This document shows positions 1-11,428 of a stretch of DNA of 64,000 bases, in pieces. The notes beneath the pieces were generated by a model. The model saw only the letters and a program-made list of their open reading frames with translations. It had not been told where the DNA came from and made no database searches. The stretch is from Collinsella sp. (GTDB taxonomy: Bacteria; Actinomycetota; Coriobacteriia; Coriobacteriales; Coriobacteriaceae). A program made the position numbers and the translations under genes. Positions within the stretch are counted from its first letter, which is position 1, and each line of letters opens with the position of its first letter. Location: assembly GCA_019425005.1 (NCBI GenBank), contig JAHYYK010000004.1, positions 1 to 64,000 on the forward strand, in the 5' to 3' direction.

Positions 1-1046
1 GCAGCCAGGCTGCCCTCCTCCTGCGAGTAGGCAAAGACGCTCGTGTAGTCAAAGCCGACGGTGTCCATAAAGTCGATAAGGTCGCGGAACTCGTCGTCGG
101 TCTCGGTCGGGAAGCCAACCATGGCCGTGGAACGGATCACGATGTCGGGGATGCGCTCACGCAGATCGCGGAACAGGTCCTCGAGCTCCTGGCGCGAACC
201 GGAGCGACGCATGGCCTTAAGGATGCGTGCGTCGCAGTGCTGCACGGGAATATCGATATAGGGTAGCACCTCGGGGGTATCGCGAATCGTCTCGATAAGC
301 TCGTCGGTCATGCCCTCGGGCTGCAGGTAGAGAACACGGACCCAGACGTTCTGCGGACGCACGGCCTCGGCTACGGCGCGCAGCAGCTGCGCCAGATTGC
401 GCGGCGAGCCCTCGGCGACGTCACCATCCGCAAAGTCGGTGCCCCAGATGCCCGTGTCCTGGCCGATCAGCACGATCTCTCGCACACCGCCGGCAACCAA
501 GTCGCGCACCTCGGAGATAATGCTCTCGGCATTGCGCGAGTGATAACGACCGCGGATATACGGGATCATGCAGAAGCTACAAAAGCGGTTGCAGCCATCG
601 GAAATCTTGACGTAAGCAACGGCGCCCTCGACAGTGCGCTTGACTTGCGGAATATAGGCAGCGATCTCACGCTCGACACCCAGCACGCCATCGATGACCG
701 CCACGATGCCGTCCTCCTCGTCGGCCTTCACAAAGGCAGCGACCTCGGGCAGCTCGTCAGGCAGGTCGTCGCCATAGCGCGACGGCACACAGCCACACAT
801 GACGATGGGACAAGAACGAACGCCGTCCTGAACCTCGTTGGCGAGCTCGAGCGTGGTCTCGATGCTCTCGGACGTTGCGGAGGCGAGGAACGAGCATGTA
901 TTGACGATGGCGATATCGGCATCCTGTGGGTCGAATGCCTCCTCGTAGCCCGCGGCGGTTAAAAGAGAACGCATGCGGTCGGTGTCAACCTCGTTCTTAG
1001 CGCACCCGAGGGTGATGTAGAGCACGGAGCCCAACGGTGTATCCAT
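1..1046 (-). CDS. rimO: Ribosomal protein S12 methylthiotransferase RimO, C-terminus beyond window
   Basis: Radical-SAM enzyme that adds a methylthio group to an aspartate of ribosomal protein S12. The reading frame is open from the ATG at 1046 to the window edge, so the C-terminal TRAM region is missing. The N-terminal cluster-binding domain begins MDTPLGSVLYITLGCAKNEVD, the usual start of the MTTase family. The radical-SAM CxxxCxxC signature (CNRFCSFC) follows GCN near position 570. It lies 27 bp downstream of yajQ, with an AAAGGA about 12 nt before the start. RimO rather than MiaB or MtaB is favoured by the GCAKNEVD and RGRYHSR motifs. Confidence 0.9.
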   Translation of the reverse strand, partial: MDTPLGSVLYITLGCAKNEVDTDRMRSLLTAAGYEEAFDPQDADIAIVNTCSFLASATSESIETTLELANEVQDGVRSCPIVMCGCVPSRYGDDLPDELPEVAAFVKADEEDGIVAVIDGVLGVEREIAAYIPQVKRTVEGAVAYVKISDGCNRFCSFCMIPYIRGRYHSRNAESIISEVRDLVAGGVREIVLIGQDTGIWGTDFADGDVAEGSPRNLAQLLRAVAEAVRPQNVWVRVLYLQPEGMTDELIETIRDTPEVLPYIDIPVQHCDARILKAMRRSGSRQELEDLFRDLRERIPDIVIRSTAMVGFPTETDDEFRDLIDFMDTVGFDYTSVFAYSQEEGSLA

Positions 1047-1073
1047 GTTGGAGAGCAGTCCTTTCGAATGATA

Positions 1074-1571
1074 TTAGCGGTAGTTGGTGAACTGCAGCGG
1101 CTGGCCGTAGTCCTGGTCGCGCAGGAACTGGATAACGGTCTGCAACGCGTCCTTCGAAGCAGAGGAAACACGCAGCTTCTCGGCCTCGATGGTCACCTTG
1201 ACCTTGAGCTTTTGGTCCTTGATGTCCTTATTGATCTTCTTGGCGGTCGCCTGGTCGATACCCTCGACGATATGGCCGAGCACGCGCACGGTGCCGCCCG
1301 ATGCCGCCTGCGGAGCATCCCACGAGACAGCCTTGAGGTCGATGCCGCGCTTGATGAGCTTGGAGCTCAGGACATCGATGATCTGCTTGGAGACAAAGTC
1401 GGCCGGGGCGTTGATCGTAAAGAGCTTGTCGCCCTTCGAAAGCTCGATCGTGGCGCCGGAATCCTTCAGGTCATAGCGCTGGGAAATCTCGCGCGTGGTC
1501 TGCTGGAAGGCGTTGTCGACCTCTTGCATGTTGACCTCGGACACGACGTCGAAGCTGGAATCTTTAGCCAT
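1074..1571 (-). CDS. yajQ: YajQ family nucleotide-binding protein
   Basis: 165-aa full-length member of the YajQ/UPF0234 family, small cytoplasmic proteins of two ferredoxin-like domains. Some homologues bind cyclic di-GMP or nucleotides; the role here is not known. Family hallmarks are the start MAKDSSFDVVSEVNMQEVDN, the central QRYDLKDS and the C-terminal LRDQDYGQPLQFTNYR. It lies between a RodZ-like gene and rimO on the same strand with short gaps, suggesting one operon. Confidence 0.93.
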   Translation of the reverse strand: MAKDSSFDVVSEVNMQEVDNAFQQTTREISQRYDLKDSGATIELSKGDKLFTINAPADFVSKQIIDVLSSKLIKRGIDLKAVSWDAPQAASGGTVRVLGHIVEGIDQATAKKINKDIKDQKLKVKVTIEAEKLRVSSASKDALQTVIQFLRDQDYGQPLQFTNYR

Positions 1572-1597
1572 GATGTTTCCTTTCGCGTACGAACGGC

Positions 1598-3091
1598 TTA
1601 GTAGCTATCGTACGAATAGTCGGTAGAATCGGTGGGCGTCTGGCCGTCAGTTGCGGTATCGGCGCCATCCGTGGACTGGGCATCGGTGCCGTCGGTGGTG
1701 TCGGCACCATCAGAACTTTCACCATTCTCGGAATCAGTCGTCTCCTTCTTGGGAACGGTGATCGTCACGCGCGCCACGCCCGAGGTCTTGGTATCGTAAC
1801 GGACCTTTTCGCCGTTCTTGGTAACGGTGACATCGGAAGGCTTAGACGTGGTGATCTCGATCGAGGACTCGGGCGTGTACTCCTGCTCAAAGGGGCCAGT
1901 CGCCTGAGCGCCATAGACCGACTTTCCGTCGACCTTGACCTCAATCCACGCGGTCTTTCCCTTGGCAACGGAGACCTTAACCTTTGTGACCTCGTTCTCT
2001 TCCTTCTTGGCCGTCGTCTTGGCGGCGTCCGAATCAGTCGACTCGTCAGTCGGCTCATCGGTGTCTTCGTCCTCGTCGACCGTTTCGGTCTTCTTAGAAG
2101 ACTTCTTGGTCGTCGTCTTGGTAACAGCGGGCGTCTCGGGCGTGGTCTCGGGCGTCGAAGATGCGCAGCCGCGCAGAAGTACCACGATGAGCACGATCAG
2201 CAGCAACGCCACGGCACCGATACCGGCGTAGACGATACGCGGATCGAGCCCGTTGTTTTGAGGAGCACGGGAACCGCCGCGTCCACGACTGGAACTGCTG
2301 CGGCCGCCTCCCTGAGGCATACGGCCACGATTGCTATCGGAACGGCCGCAATAGCCACCCTGGCCCTGAAGGCTGCGCTGACCCGAGCGGGGCGCAAGTT
2401 CACCGCGGCCTTGATAGCCACGCTGGCCCGCACGCGGAGCCGAAGAGCGCTGGCCATACGGCTGTGGTTGAGAGCGAAGACGCGGCGTCACCTGCGTGGT
2501 ATCGGCGTCCGCATAGCCACTGCGAGAGCGTCCGGTGGAGATACCACGGTGACCGCGATCGGAATAGCCGCCGTCGCCGTAGCCGGCACGAGGGTCACGC
2601 GCCACGCCGCGGGCAGCGGGAAGTGCACGGTCCTCGGGCATCGGCGTACTGCGGAACCGGTCACGCTGCGAGCGAATCTCCTCGCCCGAACCCGTCTCGG
2701 TAATATAACCGGCCTGCTGAGGACGCTGTCCATAGCGAGTCGAACGACCGCCCTGAACCATCAGAAAGCGCCCGTTATCGACAGAGGAACGCGAATTGAC
2801 GTAGCCGGCGGCGTCCTGGAAACGACCGCCCTGCTGCGACGTCTCGCGTTCGTATGCCATCAGTTCGTCAAAGTAGGCATTGACGACCTCGCGCGGATTG
2901 AGGCCCAAAAAACGAGCATAGCTCGAAATCATGCCCTGCGCATAGCCGCGCGGCGGCATCGAAGCAAAGTTACCGGTCTCGAAAAACTCGATGATCTGCG
3001 GCCTGATTTTGATGGTGTTGGCGACCTGCTGAATGGAAAGGCCCATTCGGCGACGCTGCTCGAGCAGCATGTCACCAAAGCGTGCAGCCAT
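1598..3091 (-). CDS. RodZ-like membrane protein with N-terminal helix-turn-helix
   Basis: 497-aa protein built like RodZ, the cell-shape protein that links the cytoskeleton to the envelope. An N-terminal HTH_25-type helix-turn-helix covers about residues 1-75 (RRMGLSIQQVANTIKI). A long Arg/Gly/Ser/Gln-rich disordered linker reaches about residue 280. One membrane segment (GIGAVALLLIVLIVVLL) lies near residue 290, followed by a Thr/Glu/Lys-rich stalk and an extracellular beta domain of the DUF4115 type. The tail is very rich in Asp/Ser/Thr. The ATG overlaps the ftsK stop by one base (TGATG), so the two are translationally coupled. Cell-shape function is inferred from architecture. Confidence 0.82.
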   Translation of the reverse strand: MAARFGDMLLEQRRRMGLSIQQVANTIKIRPQIIEFFETGNFASMPPRGYAQGMISSYARFLGLNPREVVNAYFDELMAYERETSQQGGRFQDAAGYVNSRSSVDNGRFLMVQGGRSTRYGQRPQQAGYITETGSGEEIRSQRDRFRSTPMPEDRALPAARGVARDPRAGYGDGGYSDRGHRGISTGRSRSGYADADTTQVTPRLRSQPQPYGQRSSAPRAGQRGYQGRGELAPRSGQRSLQGQGGYCGRSDSNRGRMPQGGGRSSSSRGRGGSRAPQNNGLDPRIVYAGIGAVALLLIVLIVVLLRGCASSTPETTPETPAVTKTTTKKSSKKTETVDEDEDTDEPTDESTDSDAAKTTAKKEENEVTKVKVSVAKGKTAWIEVKVDGKSVYGAQATGPFEQEYTPESSIEITTSKPSDVTVTKNGEKVRYDTKTSGVARVTITVPKKETTDSENGESSDGADTTDGTDAQSTDGADTATDGQTPTDSTDYSYDSY

Positions 3092-5871
3092 CAGAATCCT
3101 CCAAACTCACGATCTTCACGTGCCATCTCGGCGTCGACAGATTCCAGCGCGGCAAGCCCCTCCTCGTCCAACAGGACCTCGCGCGGCTTGGAACCGTCGG
3201 GCGGGCCGACGACACCCTTTTCTTCCAGCATGTCCATAATACGCCCGGCACGCGCATAGCCAACCTTCAGGCGGCGTTGCAGGCCAGATGTGGAGCCAAG
3301 CTGCGATTCCACCACAATATGGGCGGCTTCCCAAATGAGTGGATCATCGTCTTGCGGCTCGGCGACTCCGGTGCGGACAATGCCGCCGCCACCAGCCATG
3401 GACATGGAAGCGGGCGCCACGGCGGACAGAATCTCCTCGTGGTAGTCGGGCTCGCTCTGCGACTTGACGAACTCGACAATCTCGTTGATTTCGTCGTCCG
3501 AGACAAAGCAGCCCTGGATACGGCGGGGCTTGCCCCAGTCGACCTTGGAGAACAGCATGTCGCCCAAACCGGTGAGCTTCTCGGCACCCATCTGGTCGAT
3601 GATGACGCGCGAGTCGATGCCCGTGGCGACGTTAAAGGCGATGCGGTTGGTGATGTTGGCCTTGATGAGGCCCGTCACCACGTTGGAGCTGGGGCGCTGC
3701 GTGGCCACGATAAGATGAATACCGGCGGCACGGCCCAGCTGTGCAATACGCACGATCGAGGCCTCGACATCCTTACCGGCGACCATCATCAGGTCCGAAA
3801 GCTCGTCGATGATGATGACCAGGTAGGGCATCTTTTGCGGCGGGTTGTCGTAATGCTCAAACTCGCCGGCGGCCTGCTTTTCGTTATAGGTCGAAATCTT
3901 ACGGACGTTGAGGCGTTCGAATACCTTCAGGCGGCGCTCCATTTCGGACACGGCCCACTGCAGGGCGCTCGCGGCCTGCTTGGGCTCGGTCACCACGGGC
4001 ACATAGAGATGCGGCAGACCGTTATAGCCCGCAAGCTCGACGCGCTTGGGGTCGACCATAATCAGGCGAACGTCCTCGGGAAGGGCGCGCATGAGCAAGG
4101 TCGTGATGATGGAGTTGATCATCACCGACTTACCAGAACCAGTCGTACCGGCGATCAACAGGTGAGGCATCTTGGCGAGGTCGGCGACGACCGGCGTGCC
4201 CTCGGCGTCACGGCCGATAGCGAGCTCGAGCGGACCGCCCTTCACATAGGGCAGCACGTCGCCCAGATTGACGTTCTGGCGCTTGCGGTTGGGAATCTCG
4301 ATGCCCACGAGCGAGGTGCCGGGGATCGGGGCAAAGATACGCACCGACTGGGCAGCGAGCGAAAGCGCGATATCGTCCTCGAGGCTCGAGATTTTGCTCA
4401 CACGCTCGCCCTCACCGGGCTGCAGCTTAAAGGTCGTCACCGTGGGGCCGGCGATCCAGCCGACCACGCGGGCACTGCGGCCAAACTCAAGCAAGGTGGA
4501 TTGCAGTGACTCAGCGGTCTGCTCCAGCTCCTTGTCCGAAGACGCAGCGGAAGCCGACTGCGGGTTGGCATGCAGGATTTCGAGCGGCGGAAGCTTGAGG
4601 CCGTCCTCTTCTTCGCCCTCGGCGTCAGTTGCGGTGTCGCTCGCTCCCCCATTGTCAGCCGCAACAGGAGCGGCAGAGGCCGTAGAGGTTGAGGCGTCAG
4701 CGACCTTGGGGTGCTTCAGGAAGTCGGGGATCTGGGGGGCGGCCGAGACGGGATTCACGGAAAACGGCGGCTCGGACTCGTCAACCTTGTCCGGATCGTC
4801 CTCCATCGAAAGCTGTCCGGTGACCTGGCCGCGCTTTGCATGGCGACGCGGCAGCAAAGTTGTCTTTGCGGTCTCAATCGGAGCCTCGTCGTCCTCGTCA
4901 TCGCCCTCGGTGAGCTCAATCTCGCTATCGGACCAAGACGGGTCGGGCTCACTCGTATTGAGCTTGGGAACCGTCTTGCCCTTCTTGGCATGACGGCGCG
5001 GCAGCAGCGTGGTCTTGGCCCGCTCGGCTTCAACCGACTCGGATACGTCGACAAACGGGTCATCGTCCTCGTCGTCATCAAAAACCGGGTCGACATCGCC
5101 ACCCATGACCGTGGTCACCGCGGCGTCAGTCCCCTTCTGGCGCAAAATGCTCAGGTGCGGACGAGCGACGCCGGGAACAGACAGGGCCTCTTCATCGCCC
5201 CACGGGCTCGCATTGACATCGGCACGTCGACGCTCGGCAAAATCGGCAGCGCGATCGCGTGCGGAGCGCAAAACGCCACCCACCGAAAAGCCGATAATGA
5301 CCAAACCAACGACGACAAGCCCCAGCAAGACAACCATGGCGATAGGTTTACCCAAGGCGTTTTGCAAGGCACTTGCGATAAAGGCGCCAATGTAGCCGCC
5401 CGACACGGAAAGGTTCTGCGGCGTAAACATAAGGTCGCACGAATCGCTCGTGCCCGGCACCATCAGCGAAAGAATGGAGACGACGGCGATAAAGACCAAG
5501 GCGCCGCCCGCAACAGAGCGCACGTTGAGCGGCGAGTCCTCACCCAAAAAGAGCGTGGCGGCAAACAGCAAGATGACGATCGGCAGCACGTAGGCGCCCA
5601 GACCAAAGCCCAGGTGGTAGAAACCGGCAACCGCAGCCGTCACGGGCGCTGTTGCCGGAGAGATCACGGCAATGAAGGACGCGATCGCCAAAACGGCGAT
5701 GACCACACCGGCGATATCGCGATTGGCCGAAGGCTCGACCAGGGGCTCAAACTCATCAAACTCGGACTCGTGGCCCTTATTGGCACGCAGATGGGAACCG
5801 GCACCCTTAGCAGATGCCGGTTGGTTATTGGCCTTATTGCCTTTGGCGTTTTTTGCAGATCCGCGCGCCAA
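3091..5871 (-). CDS. ftsK: DNA translocase FtsK/SpoIIIE
   Basis: 926-aa septal DNA pump that moves chromosome termini through the closing septum. Four hydrophobic segments lie between residues 54 and 200, followed by an acidic linker (about 205-440). The motor domain carries a Walker A motif GTTGSGKS at 575-582 and Walker B around VIIIDELSD. A winged-helix gamma domain at the C-terminus (VGYARAGRIMDMLEEKGVVG) would read KOPS-like sites. The start is TTG, preceded at six bases by GGAGG, which lies inside the last codons of the RNase J gene two bases upstream, so the two genes look coupled. The linker contains a duplicated AKTTLLPRRHAK motif (285-296 and 335-346). Confidence 0.96.
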   Translation of the reverse strand: MARGSAKNAKGNKANNQPASAKGAGSHLRANKGHESEFDEFEPLVEPSANRDIAGVVIAVLAIASFIAVISPATAPVTAAVAGFYHLGFGLGAYVLPIVILLFAATLFLGEDSPLNVRSVAGGALVFIAVVSILSLMVPGTSDSCDLMFTPQNLSVSGGYIGAFIASALQNALGKPIAMVVLLGLVVVGLVIIGFSVGGVLRSARDRAADFAERRRADVNASPWGDEEALSVPGVARPHLSILRQKGTDAAVTTVMGGDVDPVFDDDEDDDPFVDVSESVEAERAKTTLLPRRHAKKGKTVPKLNTSEPDPSWSDSEIELTEGDDEDDEAPIETAKTTLLPRRHAKRGQVTGQLSMEDDPDKVDESEPPFSVNPVSAAPQIPDFLKHPKVADASTSTASAAPVAADNGGASDTATDAEGEEEDGLKLPPLEILHANPQSASAASSDKELEQTAESLQSTLLEFGRSARVVGWIAGPTVTTFKLQPGEGERVSKISSLEDDIALSLAAQSVRIFAPIPGTSLVGIEIPNRKRQNVNLGDVLPYVKGGPLELAIGRDAEGTPVVADLAKMPHLLIAGTTGSGKSVMINSIITTLLMRALPEDVRLIMVDPKRVELAGYNGLPHLYVPVVTEPKQAASALQWAVSEMERRLKVFERLNVRKISTYNEKQAAGEFEHYDNPPQKMPYLVIIIDELSDLMMVAGKDVEASIVRIAQLGRAAGIHLIVATQRPSSNVVTGLIKANITNRIAFNVATGIDSRVIIDQMGAEKLTGLGDMLFSKVDWGKPRRIQGCFVSDDEINEIVEFVKSQSEPDYHEEILSAVAPASMSMAGGGGIVRTGVAEPQDDDPLIWEAAHIVVESQLGSTSGLQRRLKVGYARAGRIMDMLEEKGVVGPPDGSKPREVLLDEEGLAALESVDAEMAREDREFGGF

Positions 5872-5872
5872 A

Positions 5873-7543
5873 CTAAACCTCCATGACGACCGGGATGATC
5901 ATCGGACGGGTGCGCGTACGGCTCCAGATAAAGTTAGAGAGCGAATCGCGCACGGCCTTGCGAATGGCATCGGAACCGCTGCTGGTAAAGCTAAACTTAC
6001 CCTTCTCGATCGTCTTCATAATGGACGCGGAGGCATCCTCGGAGAACTGGTCGTCGATGGCAAACGAGACGCCGCGGCCCGAGAACTCGATGGCCTCGAT
6101 CTTCTTGTGTTTGAGGGAGACGATGGCAACGGCCGTGACCATACCGTCGTTGGCGAGCTTCTGGCGATCGCGCAGGACGATGGGGTCGGTATCGCCGATA
6201 CGCAGGCCGTCGACGTAAACGACACCGGACTCGACGGGCGTACCGCGCTTGACGATACCACCGCGCATCTCGAGCGTGTCGCCGTTATCGAGGATAAAGA
6301 TATGATCGTCCTTGATGCCCATCTTGCGGGCCAGCTGGGCATGGGCGCGCAGATGCACGGCCTCACCGTGAACCGGCATAAAGTACGTGGGCTTGGCCAT
6401 GGCCATCAGGAGCTTGAGCTCCTCCTGGCTACCGTGACCCGAGACGTGGACGAGAGCGCGGTTCTTATCCCACACGTCGCAGCCGAGCTTGGCCAGGCTG
6501 TTGACGACCTGCTGGACGGCCTTCTCGTTGCCAGGAACGGGAGTTGCCGAAAGGATAACGGTATCGCCCTCGTGGATGGAGAGCGTCTTGTGCTCGCCAT
6601 TGGCCATGCGGGACAGGGCCGACAGCGGCTCGCCCTGCGAACCAGTGCACATGACGACGATCTTGTCGTCAGGCAGGTTATCAATATCGAAGGCATCGAT
6701 GATATCGGCATCATCGATGTTGAGATAACCGAGCTCGCGCGCCACGCGGGTGTTCGTGAGCATGGAGCGACCGGTCACAACGACCTTACGGCCGCACTTG
6801 CGGGCGGCATCGCAGATCTGCTGCAAACGATGGATGTGGCTCGAGAACGATGCGACGAACACGCGACCCGGGGCGTTCTTGATGGCGTGCAGCAGGTTGG
6901 GACCAACCTCGGCCTCGGACTTGGTAAAGCCGGGAACCGTGGCATTAGTGGAGTCGGAAAGCAGCAGGTCGATGCCCTGCTTGGCAAAGCGGCTGATAGC
7001 GGCATAGTCGGGCGTGACGCCATCGATGGGCGTCTGGTCGAGCTTAAAGTCGCCGGTGTGCATAACGGTGCCCTGATTGGTGCGGATGAACACGCCCAGA
7101 GCGCCGGGGATGGAGTGCGTCATCGAGAAGAAGTCGAGAGAGATGCCGCCGAGGTTGACATGACTACCGCCCTTGACCTCGCGGAACTTAGGTGCGCGGA
7201 TGCGGAACTCGGAAAGCTTGCCCTCGATAAAGCCAAGCGTCAGCTTGCTCGAGAAGATGGGCACCTTATTATTGAGGTCCTGCAGCAGATACGGAAGCGA
7301 ACCGGTGTGGTCCTCGTGGCCGTGGGTGACGATGATGCCGCGGAGCTTCTCCTCGTTCTCCAGGACATAGGTGTAGTCGGGAAGCACCAGATCGATACCA
7401 GGCTGGGAGTCATCCGGGAACATGAGACCGGCGTCGACGAGCACCATGTCGTCGCCACACTCGAAGACCGTCATGTTCTTGCCGATGCCGTCAAGACCGC
7501 CGAGCGGAATGATCTTCAAGGGAGATGATTTTTTAGCTGCCAT
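5873..7543 (-). CDS. rnj: Ribonuclease J
   Basis: 556-aa metallo-beta-lactamase/beta-CASP nuclease with 5'-to-3' exo- and endonuclease activity on RNA. It shows the zinc-binding HGHEDH motif at 74-79, a downstream GDFKLD, the beta-CASP segment ending near VHVSGHGSQEELK, and the C-terminal dimerisation region. Length matches single-RNase J actinobacterial enzymes. The start ATG has AAAGGAAA about a dozen bases upstream. It is the first gene of a run that continues into ftsK and the RodZ-like gene. rnj and pnp, two RNA-decay enzymes, lie about 1.3 kb apart here, separated by the acetyltransferase cassette. Confidence 0.95.
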   Translation of the reverse strand: MAAKKSSPLKIIPLGGLDGIGKNMTVFECGDDMVLVDAGLMFPDDSQPGIDLVLPDYTYVLENEEKLRGIIVTHGHEDHTGSLPYLLQDLNNKVPIFSSKLTLGFIEGKLSEFRIRAPKFREVKGGSHVNLGGISLDFFSMTHSIPGALGVFIRTNQGTVMHTGDFKLDQTPIDGVTPDYAAISRFAKQGIDLLLSDSTNATVPGFTKSEAEVGPNLLHAIKNAPGRVFVASFSSHIHRLQQICDAARKCGRKVVVTGRSMLTNTRVARELGYLNIDDADIIDAFDIDNLPDDKIVVMCTGSQGEPLSALSRMANGEHKTLSIHEGDTVILSATPVPGNEKAVQQVVNSLAKLGCDVWDKNRALVHVSGHGSQEELKLLMAMAKPTYFMPVHGEAVHLRAHAQLARKMGIKDDHIFILDNGDTLEMRGGIVKRGTPVESGVVYVDGLRIGDTDPIVLRDRQKLANDGMVTAVAIVSLKHKKIEAIEFSGRGVSFAIDDQFSEDASASIMKTIEKGKFSFTSSGSDAIRKAVRDSLSNFIWSRTRTRPMIIPVVMEV

Positions 7544-7731
7544 AGGTTAGTGTGGTTTCCTTTCTTCGAAACGGGTCTGGAACAACCGACGGGGCGCTTC
7601 TGGCAAACCGACCGCCGGGAACGTACAAACATGCATCATAGAGTCGACGCAGTAACCACAGTATGATACCCATTTGCCCACCAACAGACCACCCATGCAT
7701 CAAAGCCCCATCTGAACTGGTCCATCCCGCC
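7544..7731. other. Intergenic leader upstream of RNase J
   Basis: No gene found. On the minus strand a TATGAT element occurs near 7637-7642 with TGTGGT about 19 nt upstream, a possible sigma-70-type promoter for the RNase J gene. This is a weak motif match only. Confidence 0.25.
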
Positions 7732-7864
7732 GGTTTCCCGTGGGGCGGGCACTGATGAAGTTTCCTGCTCTACAGTCCTGCTCACGACTGAGGCCACATT
7801 AAGTGGCCTCCTGTTCGTGCGGAACTCGCGATAAACTTCATCAGTGCCCGCCCAACGGGAAACC
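7732..7864. repeat. Structured intergenic repeat, copy 1
   Basis: A 133-bp hairpin unit. The outer arms 7732-7763 and 7833-7864 are inverted repeats matching at 31 of 32 positions. The 69-nt centre (7764-7832) contains a nested 8-bp stem, GAGGCCAC (7790-7797) with GTGGCCTC (7803-7810), around an ATTAA loop. The centre is repeated in opposite orientation at 8665-8732, on the other side of the acetyltransferase gene. It carries no ORF. It resembles REP/MITE-type dispersed repeats; no transposase is nearby. Confidence 0.75.
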
Positions 7865-7918
7865 TGCCAATAAGGGATAGGTTTGTTTTAGTAGGTTTTA
7901 TCTGCGGGAATGCCGAGG

Positions 7919-8539
7919 CTATGATCCAATTGCCTCGTTGTAGGCATTCAGCTGGCCTTGCCAGAGCTTGCGATCGCTGTCGGTAATCTCTCGAATGATA
8001 TGAGCTGGATTGCCGCCGATGATGACGTGGCTTGGAACGTCTTTAACAACAACTGAACCTGAGGCTATGACCACATCGTCTCCGATTGATACGCCCGGAT
8101 TGATAATCACCCCGCCGCCCATCCAGACGTTGTTGCCGATTACGACAGGCTTAGCATACTCGAGGTCTAGATTGCGCACATCGGCGTCAATTGGATGCCC
8201 AGCAGTAAATATACTCACATGGGGTCCTAGAAAGACGTTGTCGCCAAAGGTCACGTAATTTTCGTCCAGAATCGTCAAACCGGTATTCGCATAGAAATGG
8301 TTACCAAACGAAACCCTGTCGCCGTGATCAAAATAAACGGGAGCCGTTAAGACCATATCGTCCGGAGCAACGCGAAAACACTTCTTTAGTTCCTCAAAGG
8401 CGCTCGAATCAGCCCAACACCCCGGCTCATTAAACAAATTCTGAGCCGCATGCAACCGTCTAATCGAATGGTCGTTAACCCGATCGGGGCTATAGAGCTC
8501 CCAGGGAATCATGCGGTCCCATTCAACCTTATTTGTCAT
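7919..8539 (-). CDS. Maltose/galactoside O-acetyltransferase-like hexapeptide-repeat enzyme
   Basis: 206-aa member of the LacA/Maa left-handed beta-helix acetyltransferases, which move acetyl from acetyl-CoA to a sugar hydroxyl. An N-terminal Maa-type cap is followed by hexapeptide repeats: VTFGDNVFLGP, PVVIGNNVWMGGGVIINPGV, IGDDVVIASGSVVV. The catalytic His lies in FTAGHP. The true acceptor cannot be told from sequence. The gene appears poorer in GC than its neighbours and is bracketed by two inverted copies of a structured repeat, which suggests lateral gain. It lies between the rnj leader and the pnp terminator and appears to be its own unit. Confidence 0.85.
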   Translation of the reverse strand: MTNKVEWDRMIPWELYSPDRVNDHSIRRLHAAQNLFNEPGCWADSSAFEELKKCFRVAPDDMVLTAPVYFDHGDRVSFGNHFYANTGLTILDENYVTFGDNVFLGPHVSIFTAGHPIDADVRNLDLEYAKPVVIGNNVWMGGGVIINPGVSIGDDVVIASGSVVVKDVPSHVIIGGNPAHIIREITDSDRKLWQGQLNAYNEAIGS

Positions 8540-8627
8540 GCCAACCCCCTAGGCTAAGCGTTAGATGCGAAAAAGTATATCAACTAAGAACAGAAGACCA
8601 GCAAGCTACCAACAGCGTTAACCAGCC

Positions 8628-8768
8628 CTTTTGCTTGCGCCCGGGAGGGACTCATATGAAGTTTATCGCGAGTTCCGCACGCAAAGGAAAGCACTTAATA
8701 TGCTCTCCGTGCGAGCAGGACTGTAGAGCAGGAAACTTTACCTGCGGCCCCGCCGGGAATAGCAAAAG
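8628..8768. repeat. Structured intergenic repeat, copy 2 (inverted)
   Basis: Second copy of the element at 7732-7864, in reverse orientation. The core 8665-8732 keeps the 20-nt block CCTGCTCTACAGTCCTGCTC and the block GTGCGGAACTCGCGAT. The central stem differs in sequence but still pairs: 8687-8694 with 8700-8707 around the same five-base loop. The outer arms are more degenerate here. The innermost ATGAAGTTT and outermost CTTTTGCT/AGCAAAAG still pair. The right edge overlaps the T-run of the pnp terminator. Confidence 0.7.
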
Positions 8769-8793
8769 GGCGACCCCCTTAGGAGTCGCCCTT
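8764..8793 (-). terminator. Rho-independent terminator of pnp
   Basis: Read on the minus strand, a 9-bp stem AAGGGCGAC/GTCGCCCTT (8793-8785 with 8774-8766) is followed by TTTTGCT. It lies 24 bp after the pnp stop codon. Confidence 0.8.
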
Positions 8794-8816
8794 GTTGAGC
8801 TGCTTATGTACGGCTG

Positions 8817-11063
<2,247 letters not shown>

Positions 11064-11165
11064 TGTTCTCCTTTACCCCACAGGCCCCTTGCCTGCGGGC
11101 TTCTCATGTGACGCGGGCCCCCTGCCCCCGCCACGCTTCAGAGCGCGATTGTTCACGCCCTTACA

Positions 11166-11198
11166 CAAAAAGAGCGCCCCGCTGCGCAGGACGCTCTT
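11166..11198 (-). terminator. Orphaned rpsO terminator
   Basis: On the minus strand, AAGAGCG (11198-11192) pairs with CGCTCTT (11176-11170), followed by a T-run. It lies on the host side of attL, just after the position where the uninterrupted rpsO gene would end. It is therefore probably the original rpsO terminator, now 41.7 kb away from rpsO. Confidence 0.7.
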
Positions 11199-11214
11199 AG
11201 CATGTACAAATCCT

Positions 11215-11225
11215 TACTGGATGTT
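11215..11225. other. attL core
   Basis: TACTGGATGTT, identical to 52866-52876 inside the end of rpsO. To the left lies host sequence (orphan terminator, then pnp); to the right lies phage sequence. Direct 8-bp repeats CATAGTGC at 11253-11260 and 11263-11270, one helical turn apart, could be integrase or excisionase arm sites. Confidence 0.75.
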
Positions 11226-11428
11226 ATGCACGCTAAGGCTCTCATAGGTTAGCATAGTGCTCCATAGTGCAGTTATACGGTTTGTAAGGTCTCCATAGAC
11301 CCTCATATTTCAGAACTTATGGACTGAGTTAGGACACGGAAATAACCGCTAGATAAAAATTAACCCCACTTCCGTTATCCGGGAGCGGGGTTAATAACCT
11401 CTAACGAGGTTTGTGTTGCACGTTTATT
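11226..11428 (-). terminator. Phage left-end non-coding region with late-operon terminator
   Basis: No gene in this stretch. On the minus strand an 8-bp stem TTAACCCC/GGGGTTAA (11394-11387 with 11367-11360) is followed by ATTTTT (to 11355). It is well placed to end the lysis/late transcript just after the 32-aa gene. The rest contains the direct repeats next to attL. Confidence 0.75.
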
